5,781 nucleotides of DNA from an uncultured Bacteroidota bacterium (GTDB lineage: Bacteria > Bacteroidota > Bacteroidia > Chitinophagales > Chitinophagaceae): positions 1 to 5,781 of the forward strand of contig CAIWKU010000548.1 of the NCBI GenBank assembly GCA_903913355.1. The letters run 5' to 3'. A program made the translations under genes and the position numbers. The notes under the pieces are model-generated. The model worked only from the letters and a program-made list of their open reading frames with translations. It was not told the DNA's origin and ran no database searches. This document shows positions 1 to 5,781 of the stretch, one piece after another. The stretch's first letter is position 1. Each line of letters starts with the position of its first letter.

Positions 1-1701
1 AATAAACAACTGAAACACCAAAGCCAATAACACTACCACTACTGCCCCCAACACATTCAGCCAGAGAAAGCCGAGACCGATAATATTATATTTATCCAGC
101 AAAAAGAAAAGTACTACAATAGCTTCACCTATGATAGCAGCAATAAACACCGCATTGCCTGTCACTTTTTTGCAATAGAATGCCACTAAAAATATACCCA
201 GTATCACTCCATAGAACAAAGAACCCAATACATTTACGGCTTCTATCAAACTGCCCATACCCGTTGCGAATTCTGCCGTGATAATTGAAAAAATACCCCA
301 TGCCAAAGTATAATACCTCGACACTTTATATTCCTGTTCGCACTGCAACTGGTTGGTATGATCATATTTTTTCCCTAAAAACCGTACATGAAAATCAATC
401 ATTGTGCAGGAGGCAAGTGAATTGAGCGCTGCTGCAATGGATCCCCAGGCAGCAAGAAAAATAATAGCGATCAATAAGCCCACTAGTCCTTTGGGTAAAA
501 AGTCTACAACAAACCGAAGAAAGATATAATTGGTATCATTCGTATCATCCCCAGGTAAAGCTTTTTTAAGCACTGCTTTATACTGACCCTGCATTCCTGC
601 CAGCTTTGCAGAACCTGCTTTCAGACTATCCTTATAATTTTCCTTGCTCTGCAGTATATATGTCTTGCTGAGTGCTTGTTGTTTTGCCTGCTGCGTGTTG
701 AAATCCTTTTCTATTCTGGAAAGTGAATCCCTATAGGGTGTGTGCATGGCTTTCACAGCTACTGCATTATTAAAAAATACGGGTGAATTATTGAATTGAT
801 AAAAAGTAAAAAGCATGGCACCCAATAATAATATCAGGAACTGCATAGGTACTTTTACCAGGCCGTTCATTAATAAACCTATCCTGCTTTCTTTGTTTCC
901 TTTTGCCGTAAGATAGCGCCCTACCTGCGACTGATCAGTACCAAAATAGGAAAGCGCCAGGAAGAACCCTCCAATCACTCCGCTGATCATATTATACTTA
1001 TCCTTCCAATCAAATCCTTTTGCTGAAATACCGGTAGTAATCACATTTAATTTCCCGGAAGCGCCACTTACTTTTAATGCATCCATAAAACCAACCCCTT
1101 CCGGCAGGTAATGCACAATGCAATAACCGGCAACAAACATACCCACAAAAATAATTACCAGTTGCAGTTGTTGCGTATATGCCACCGCCTTGGCACCTCC
1201 ACTAACCGTATACACAATCAGCAATCCGCCCATCACAATATTTGTCCAGAAAATATCCCAACCCAATAAAGAAGATAGAATAATAGATGGTGCATAAATA
1301 CTGATGCCGGTAGATAACCCCCTCGACACCAAAAAGAGGAATGAAGTAAAGGTTCTTGTTTTAAGATCAAATCTTTGTTCTAAAAATTCATAGGCGGTAA
1401 ACACTTTCACTTTATGAAAAAGCGGAACAAACGTAACACTCAGTATCACCATAGCGATAGGCAATCCAAAATAATATTGCACAAAACGCATTCCATCAGT
1501 GAATGCCTGTCCGGGTGCCGATAAAAAAGTAATGGCACTGGCCTGTGTACCCATGATACTCAACAATACAATATACCAGGGCATGCTTCTGCCACTCAAA
1601 AAATAACCTTCGAGATTTTTAGCCGTACGGCTTTTGTACAGTCCATACGCAATAATGGCTGTCAGTGTTATCACTAATACGATCCAATCCGGCCTGCTCA
1701 T
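1..1701 (-). CDS. Sodium:solute symporter (SSS family), 3' end cut by window edge
   Basis: Predicted inner-membrane Na+-coupled transporter of the SSS family (LeuT fold); the substrate is not deducible. The frame is open for 567 codons from the ATG at 1699-1701 to the window edge with no stop, so the C-terminus is missing. An early helix (about residues 5-22) precedes the typical motif GYFLSGRSMPW (32-42). The TM1-like stretch GTQASAITF (51-59) and the stretch AAWGSIAAALNSLASCT (417-433), matching the Na2-site helix of the fold, are recognisable. About a dozen or more further hydrophobic helices follow, up to residues 541-565. A charged, Lys/Gln/Glu-rich insert (about 306-392) separates two helices; such inserts are familiar in Bacteroidota SSS proteins. 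The start is supported by an ATGA overlap with the upstream 39-residue gene, implying translational coupling. Family assignment is secure. One Na2-site serine is replaced by Gly420. Confidence 0.93.
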   Translation of the reverse strand, partial: MSRPDWIVLVITLTAIIAYGLYKSRTAKNLEGYFLSGRSMPWYIVLLSIMGTQASAITFLSAPGQAFTDGMRFVQYYFGLPIAMVILSVTFVPLFHKVKVFTAYEFLEQRFDLKTRTFTSFLFLVSRGLSTGISIYAPSIILSSLLGWDIFWTNIVMGGLLIVYTVSGGAKAVAYTQQLQLVIIFVGMFVAGYCIVHYLPEGVGFMDALKVSGASGKLNVITTGISAKGFDWKDKYNMISGVIGGFFLALSYFGTDQSQVGRYLTAKGNKESRIGLLMNGLVKVPMQFLILLLGAMLFTFYQFNNSPVFFNNAVAVKAMHTPYRDSLSRIEKDFNTQQAKQQALSKTYILQSKENYKDSLKAGSAKLAGMQGQYKAVLKKALPGDDTNDTNYIFLRFVVDFLPKGLVGLLIAIIFLAAWGSIAAALNSLASCTMIDFHVRFLGKKYDHTNQLQCEQEYKVSRYYTLAWGIFSIITAEFATGMGSLIEAVNVLGSLFYGVILGIFLVAFYCKKVTGNAVFIAAIIGEAIVVLFFLLDKYNIIGLGFLWLNVLGAVVVVLLALVFQLFI

Positions 1702-1817
1702 GCAAAATAATTAGTGAACCAGGTGAAAAAAATAATGAGTATTCCCAATACTACCAATACCAGTATATACCAGCGCCGCCAGTAAATACGTTCAGAAGTA
1801 TCTTTTTGATGGGTCAT
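1698..1817 (-). CDS. 39-residue single-helix membrane microprotein, coupled to the symporter
   Basis: Small frame from the ATG at 1815-1817 to a TGA at 1698-1700. The first about 16 residues are polar and charged and end in YWRRW. One hydrophobic helix follows (about 17-31), then an aromatic tail, TWFTNYFA. The two arginines just before the helix predict a cytoplasmic N-terminus and outward C-terminus. Its stop overlaps the symporter start (ATGA), and it begins 36 bp after the preceding 48-residue gene ends. Short membrane proteins are known directly upstream of some SSS transporters in other bacteria (for example YhdT before PanF, or the DUF4212 small subunits), but those are longer; any equivalence here is inference. 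I do not recognise a named family. Topology, strand and coupling make it likely to be real; its function is unknown. Confidence 0.72.
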   Translation of the reverse strand: MTHQKDTSERIYWRRWYILVLVVLGILIIFFTWFTNYFA

Positions 1818-1853
1818 GCAATTGTATTTAATTTCTGCAGCTATATGAACTCT

Positions 1854-2000
1854 TTATCTATCACGTCTGATCAATCCACCAGCTAATAATCCGAGTACTA
1901 CACCAATAACCAGACCGGTTTTCACATTCTTTAAAAAATATCCTATAATCAGTCCTATAAACAGGATAACAATAATCCCTATTTTCCGTCTCGGGTGCAT
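1854..2000 (-). CDS. 48-residue two-helix glycine-zipper membrane microprotein
   Basis: Frame from the ATG at 1998-2000 to a TAA at 1854-1856. It starts with a basic stretch (MHPRRK), followed by a helix at about 7-23, a short turn KNVKT (24-28), a second helix at about 29-44 and a basic end (RRDR). Basic residues at both ends predict a hairpin with both termini in the cytoplasm. The second helix carries Gly29, Gly33, Gly37 and Gly41, an uninterrupted GxxxG register typical of close helix packing, and helix 1 has Gly16 and Gly20. The start lies 4 nt after the stop of the deacetylase gene and has no in-frame alternative nearby, so expression is probably coupled to that gene. No Shine-Dalgarno sequence is visible, which is normal for Bacteroidota. 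The family is not recognised; membrane location is well supported and function is unknown. Confidence 0.7.
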   Translation of the reverse strand: MHPRRKIGIIVILFIGLIIGYFLKNVKTGLVIGVVLGLLAGGLIRRDR

Positions 2001-2004
2001 AGCA

Positions 2005-4491
2005 TCATTTGGTTTTGGGTAAAGCGATCAGATTGGCCATAATGCGATAGGCCCCGGGAATACCCGCAGGTAATTCCCTGAATAATACCAGACTTACATA
2101 CGCAATATTACCCTTACCGTATTTGGCAGTTACCAGGCTACCATTACTTTCTTTTTCGCCGGTATCATGCATCGAAAGCGGAGCCTCGAAATGACTATCG
2201 AGTTGTTCAGCCTGGTAGGTGCTTCTTTCCTGTATCCAGCCTTCAAAATCTTTTTCAGTAATCTTATTCGGGTAATTTAATACCGGATGTTCCGGAAGCA
2301 GGAAACTTACTTTGGCATCTTCTTCTGTTACCCTTGATCCTGAGTTAACAGAAAAAGGGTAAGGACCCACTTTTACTTTTTTCAATCCTACCTGGTTACT
2401 TTTCAGGTATTGAATAATCAGGTTACCCCCGTTGTTCACATACCTTGACAGGATCTCATTTTTATTAGTCAGGTATTCAAAAATATTATACGCACGGATT
2501 CCGGTAACGATCGCATCAAACTGTTTCAGGTTTTCATCGGTAATATCGGGTTCGCCCAATATTTTCACTTCATATCCTAACTGTTCCAATGCTGGAACTA
2601 CTTTATCACCTGCTCCGGGTATATAACCAATCTTTTTCCCAACTGTTTTAATAGTAAGTCTGATCAGGTTGGTTTTGGCAGGAGGAAAATAAGTGATTGT
2701 AGGAATATGGTCATAGCTGATGATGCGGGTGCTCCCGGCAAAAACATCTTTATTGGAAGGTATCAGTCCCAATTCCTCTTTATAATTTGCCTCTTTTAAT
2801 ATAGGCGAATAAATCTGATTAGGTTCCAATGTTGCATCAATTGTTGAACCTGTGGTAATATTTTTATTTTTAAACCCTTTCAAGTCAGTAAAATTGAAGC
2901 TCCCTTCTTTAACGGCTGAATTATTTTTTATATGAACCCCCACCTTTATATCCGAACCATTCATTGATACATTATTCTCTTTAGTAAAATTCACTTCTAT
3001 CTTTGGCAATACAGCAAGGGGCTGGTACAATTCTCCTTTAGCCGGATCAACTACTTTATATTGAACCGGTCTCTTAATAATAAAAGATTCACCTTCAATG
3101 CTAACATCATACTCAGTTAGAAAGGATGGATCATTCTCTGCTTTGCCAATCAATAACTGATCACGTACATCAAAGCTCCCTTCATTTTTAGGATATTCGA
3201 GCCAATAAGGTTGTGATATTTTTTTAGTATCACTGATATGCAGGGTTTTATTAATCTGCACATTCACATTAAATGCCAATGGTATATTCAGCGAACTATC
3301 AAAATTTTCCAGGTGAATGGATCGTAAAGAAGCATTTACATTTTTCCTTTTGTTTAGAAAAAAACTAACATTGAGCACATCACCCTGCACTACATTTTCC
3401 TGTGAAGTAGTGGCATCTGTAAACAAAGCGCTGCAGGCTTCTATTAATTGCTGTGTTTCTGCTAATTTTTTATCACGCCAGTTACCGGCAGGTAATTTTT
3501 TTATCGCGGTATATAATTTTACCAAGGCAGGAACAGATTTTTCCGGTTCCTCAAAACGATATTCTTTGACAATCTCATTCACCATTGCCTGTATCGGCTC
3601 ACCGCCTTCAAGTCGTTTCCAGTCATATACTACACCATTCAGCAGATCATTTTTGGGCGCTTCCCCTCCTGTGGTTAGAAAATATTCAATAGAAGGCCCC
3701 CTTCTTCTGGGTCGGCCCTCACCCTGACTTTTATGCATGCTTCTGGCTTCTCCGCCAATTTCTCCATAGCTTTTCCCTAATAAAGGGTTATACCCGCTTA
3801 CATCCAGTTTAAACTGATCATTAGAGGTTGTATTGGCTCCACCAAAATTGAATGTATTCCATACAATCCTTTTTGCCTGCCAGGGTTTTACACCATAGGC
3901 AAATTGTTCAGGAAATCTTTTGGGGTCCGCAGCTGCTGTATAGGCTTCATTGGCCAGAATAGAAGATGCGGAATGATGTCCATGTCCGGCCCTGGCATCA
4001 CCCGGAAATCGGGCAATAATTACATCGGGTTGGTATTGTCTTATTACCCAAACCACATCACTTAATATTTTCTCCTTATCCCATATCCGTAAAGCTTCTT
4101 CCGGATTTTTACTAAAGCCAAACTCATAGGCCCGACTGAAAAACTGTTCAGCCCCATCCTGTCTCCTGGCAGCCAATAATTCCTGTGTACGTATCAGTCC
4201 CAGTTCAATCCCCTGTTCACTACCTATCAGGTTTTGTCCACCATCACCCCTTGTCAAACTCATGTAACCGGTACGATAAAGTTTTTCTTTGGCCAGGTAA
4301 GGTAAAAAGCCATTATTCTCATCATCTGGATGGGCTGCTATATACAATACACTTCCCAATACATTCAGCTTTTTTAGCTGCATATAAATTTCTGCACTAT
4401 TATAGGTTACCGGTATCTGGGACCGGGTATAGATCGAAAAAAACTGTACGGATACAAATAACAGTAAGAGGGCTTTTTTGGAGATAGTCAT
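2005..4491 (-). CDS. Secreted PIG-L/LmbE-family metal-dependent deacetylase with C-terminal GATase-like domain
   Basis: Predicted exported zinc-dependent N-deacetylase; PIG-L relatives remove acetyl groups from GlcNAc-type or similar N-acetyl substrates, and the actual substrate here is unknown. A signal peptide is visible (KK at 5-6, hydrophobic 7-20, cleavage probably near 24); there is no lipobox cysteine, so it is probably periplasmic or secreted and not a lipoprotein. The catalytic domain spans about 45-275. It has AHPDDE (53-58; by family analogy His54 and Asp57 bind metal and Asp56 is the base), TRGDGGQN (80-87) and HxxH at 170-173 (His173 the third ligand). Residues about 365-600 look beta-rich, possibly two Ig-like segments. 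Residues about 612-828 resemble a GATase1/ThuA-like fold, but the only cysteine in the protein is Cys353, so that module cannot be a cysteine amidotransferase. At 828 residues it is far longer than single-domain PIG-L enzymes (about 230-300). The ATG at 4489-4491 is chosen because it directly precedes the signal peptide. Confidence 0.92.
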   Translation of the reverse strand: MTISKKALLLLFVSVQFFSIYTRSQIPVTYNSAEIYMQLKKLNVLGSVLYIAAHPDDENNGFLPYLAKEKLYRTGYMSLTRGDGGQNLIGSEQGIELGLIRTQELLAARRQDGAEQFFSRAYEFGFSKNPEEALRIWDKEKILSDVVWVIRQYQPDVIIARFPGDARAGHGHHSASSILANEAYTAAADPKRFPEQFAYGVKPWQAKRIVWNTFNFGGANTTSNDQFKLDVSGYNPLLGKSYGEIGGEARSMHKSQGEGRPRRRGPSIEYFLTTGGEAPKNDLLNGVVYDWKRLEGGEPIQAMVNEIVKEYRFEEPEKSVPALVKLYTAIKKLPAGNWRDKKLAETQQLIEACSALFTDATTSQENVVQGDVLNVSFFLNKRKNVNASLRSIHLENFDSSLNIPLAFNVNVQINKTLHISDTKKISQPYWLEYPKNEGSFDVRDQLLIGKAENDPSFLTEYDVSIEGESFIIKRPVQYKVVDPAKGELYQPLAVLPKIEVNFTKENNVSMNGSDIKVGVHIKNNSAVKEGSFNFTDLKGFKNKNITTGSTIDATLEPNQIYSPILKEANYKEELGLIPSNKDVFAGSTRIISYDHIPTITYFPPAKTNLIRLTIKTVGKKIGYIPGAGDKVVPALEQLGYEVKILGEPDITDENLKQFDAIVTGIRAYNIFEYLTNKNEILSRYVNNGGNLIIQYLKSNQVGLKKVKVGPYPFSVNSGSRVTEEDAKVSFLLPEHPVLNYPNKITEKDFEGWIQERSTYQAEQLDSHFEAPLSMHDTGEKESNGSLVTAKYGKGNIAYVSLVLFRELPAGIPGAYRIMANLIALPKTK

Positions 4492-4598
4492 ATGCTGATA
4501 CTTTGTTCTTATTACCGAAGATAGAGTATGTTACTTGATTGGATGAACCGTTGAACAAAAATTGGTTGGACAGATTAATTGTTTACTGGTCTTATTGC

Positions 4599-4644
4599 TA
4601 AATTGCCAGGGGAGCACCTGATTTGGGGCCCCACTGGCAATTTA
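4599..4644 (-). terminator. Hairpin after the peptidase gene, candidate terminator
   Basis: A perfect 11-bp inverted repeat (left arm 4599-4609, right arm 4634-4644) can extend by three G-C pairs past one bulged base, with a loop of about 17 nt. On the minus strand it begins 17 nt after the stop codon of the peptidase gene and precedes the deacetylase start by about 108 nt, which fits a transcription end between the two genes. The arm ends are AT-rich, but no long U-run follows the hairpin (the transcript continues GCAAUAAGACC), so it is not a textbook intrinsic terminator. It could instead be a partial attenuator, an mRNA 3'-end stabiliser or a copy of a dispersed palindrome. Confidence 0.5.
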
Positions 4645-4661
4645 AGTAGTATATTAATTAA

Positions 4662-5781
4662 TTATTGACCAACCAGAAAAACGGCATTACTGAATAATAA
4701 TTTGCCGTTTTCCCAGAAATTACGGAACAGGGGATCTTCTCCCAGGTAAACAACCGTTCCGCTACCCATATTCTGGACGCCAAATACGAGTCCATCTTTC
4801 AACTTGGGTTTTACTTTTACCCCGGTAAATCCGGCTATATACGCATCCTTTTTCATGACGCCCACATTCCATCCATCTTTTAAAAACTCAAATAAATCGG
4901 CATCTTTTTTCAGGGTAAAATAATAATTAGGGAATCCGAATGCCAATGGGTGGGTATTATCTAACTCCAGTTTAAAGATGGAGCCCGCTACTGATGAAGC
5001 CAGTGATTGCCCTTCCCTATCCGCATATTTCTTTAGACTTGCGTACTCGGATTTATCTTCCGATTTATCTTCTTTGGCTTTAATACCCCAATCTGCCGAA
5101 GCCAAACTATTTACTGCATTATCAATCGCAATAAGCTTTCCGCCACCTCGTACAAAATCTTTCAGTTTATCAGAACTGGATTTATCTGCAAGCGTTCTGT
5201 AATTACCATCGGGAACAATCAACACATTAAAGTTTTTCAGGTTGGCCCTGGCAAGGTCTGCCACATTGATCAGGGTGATTGGGTAGTCGAGTTGTTTCTC
5301 AAAGAAATGCCATACTTCCCCGGCACCTAATGAAGAAGTTTGCTCTCCGGATAGCATAGCCACTTTATAATCGGTTCGAATGATCTTCACATCAGGTGAT
5401 CCGAAATCTGATCCTTTATCCATAAACCCTGTTTCCACTGCCACAGGCTGAATATTGAATTTTTTACATGCGGCATTGGTAATATGGTTCCAGTTATCGG
5501 GATTACTGATTCGGAGTATGACCAGGGTGCCTCTGTCATAGTTTTTACCTTCATACACAAAAGGCTTTTCTGCAAACCTTACTTTTATTCCATTCTTCAA
5601 CAAATGGGTCATGAGTTGTGCTGCATTAAAGGACTGGTAAGGCACGATTAATCCATAGTTTGAACTCACTTCAGTAATCGAAGAAGGGTCTTTCCATCCA
5701 CTACTTACTTCCAGTTTTTCTTTTACAGCAAAGCCTTGTACACCATATACATAAGGCAGTGACCAGGCCGTAATATCATAG
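4662..5781 (-). CDS. C-terminal part of a probable M14-family zinc carboxypeptidase, 5' end cut by window edge
   Basis: The frame stays open from the window edge (last full codon 5778-5780) to the TAA at 4662-4664, giving 372 visible residues. A GTG at 5667-5669 is an internal valine: 37 in-frame codons upstream continue the protein, beginning YDITAWSLPYVYG, a stretch I recognise from the post-catalytic region of large Bacteroidota M14 peptidases. The expected zinc-binding HxxE and catalytic glutamate would lie outside the window, so peptidase activity is not directly shown. Visible residues about 138-300 form a GATase1-like alpha/beta fold (NVLIVPDGNYRTL, then a glycine-rich turn RGGGKLIAID). 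Its only visible cysteine (Cys105) precedes this fold, so it is not a cysteine amidotransferase. The tail GSGTVVYLGEDPLFRNFW closes the domain. It probably acts outside the cytoplasm, as its relatives have signal peptides. It may be transcribed apart from the downstream operon because of the hairpin. Confidence 0.8.
   Translation of the reverse strand, partial: YDITAWSLPYVYGVQGFAVKEKLEVSSGWKDPSSITEVSSNYGLIVPYQSFNAAQLMTHLLKNGIKVRFAEKPFVYEGKNYDRGTLVILRISNPDNWNHITNAACKKFNIQPVAVETGFMDKGSDFGSPDVKIIRTDYKVAMLSGEQTSSLGAGEVWHFFEKQLDYPITLINVADLARANLKNFNVLIVPDGNYRTLADKSSSDKLKDFVRGGGKLIAIDNAVNSLASADWGIKAKEDKSEDKSEYASLKKYADREGQSLASSVAGSIFKLELDNTHPLAFGFPNYYFTLKKDADLFEFLKDGWNVGVMKKDAYIAGFTGVKVKPKLKDGLVFGVQNMGSGTVVYLGEDPLFRNFWENGKLLFSNAVFLVGQ
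5049..5072 (-). repeat. 12-bp tandem duplication inside the peptidase tail
   Basis: Two adjacent 12-bp units (5049-5060 and 5061-5072) differ at one base. They encode the acidic, low-complexity peptide EDKSEDKS in a surface-loop-like stretch between two folded parts of the GATase-like domain. The unit length keeps the reading frame, so this looks like a small in-frame slippage duplication tolerated in a loop. Confidence 0.75.

Noticed and set aside
1665..1886. Plus-strand 73-codon frame
   Set aside because: It lies opposite the symporter start and both microprotein genes, has no recognisable features, and would run against a consistent minus-strand operon.
1979..2008. A start at the ATG overlapping the deacetylase stop (2006-2008)
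   Set aside because: That frame stops after 9 codons; the ATG at 1998-2000 gives the membrane hairpin protein.
2432..2626. Plus-strand 64-codon frame, along with those at 4185-4487 and 4978-5202
   Set aside because: All are fully antisense to the deacetylase or peptidase reading frames and show no protein-like motif.
3317..3727. Plus-strand 136-codon frame opposite the deacetylase
   Set aside because: It is antisense to a clear, conserved coding sequence. Its Ser/Phe/Thr-rich composition is what an antisense shadow gives.
4516..4523. TATCTTCG on the minus strand as a Bacteroidota -7 promoter element (TAnnTTTG) for the deacetylase
   Set aside because: It has one mismatch to the consensus and no convincing -33 TTTG at the usual spacing. 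A promoter in this gap is likely if the hairpin terminates transcription, but I cannot place it.
5387..5575. Minus-strand 62-codon frame
   Set aside because: It is an out-of-frame shadow inside the peptidase tail.
5667..5669. GTG as the start of a 335-residue protein
   Set aside because: The frame continues upstream without a stop to the window edge and encodes recognisable peptidase-family sequence, so the GTG is an internal valine.

Overview
The window looks like chromosomal DNA from a member of the Bacteroidota, probably of the Chitinophagaceae type. This rests on moderate-to-low GC, the absence of obvious Shine-Dalgarno sequences, and protein architectures typical of that phylum: an M14-type peptidase tail with a C-terminal glutamine-amidotransferase-like domain, a very long secreted PIG-L/LmbE deacetylase, and a sodium:solute symporter with a charged insert. 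The lineage is inferred from protein style, not from a marker gene.

Everything I can support as a gene lies on the minus strand, so transcription runs from high to low coordinates. In that order: (1) the C-terminal 372 codons of a large secreted protein, probably an M14-family zinc carboxypeptidase, entering from the right edge and stopping at 4662; (2) a 170-bp gap with a strong hairpin (4599-4644) that may terminate gene 1; (3) an 828-residue secreted PIG-L family deacetylase (2005-4491); (4) a 48-residue two-helix membrane microprotein starting 4 nt after the deacetylase stop (1854-2000); (5) a 39-residue single-helix membrane microprotein (1698-1817); (6) a sodium:solute symporter whose start codon overlaps the stop of gene 5 as ATGA, running off the left edge (1-1701).

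Genes 3 to 6 are tightly spaced and are probably one transcription unit. A plausible reading is that the exported metalloenzyme acts on an N-acetylated substrate outside the cytoplasm and the symporter imports a product, with one or both microproteins associated with the transporter. The substrate cannot be read from the sequence. The peptidase tail and the deacetylase both end in a similar GATase1/ThuA-like module, and neither module has a cysteine that could act as a nucleophile.

There are no tRNA or rRNA genes, mobile elements or CRISPR arrays. The layout resembles arrangements common in Bacteroidota, so I do not claim a new defence or metabolic system. The least explained elements are the two microproteins and the unusual sodium-site sequence of the symporter.
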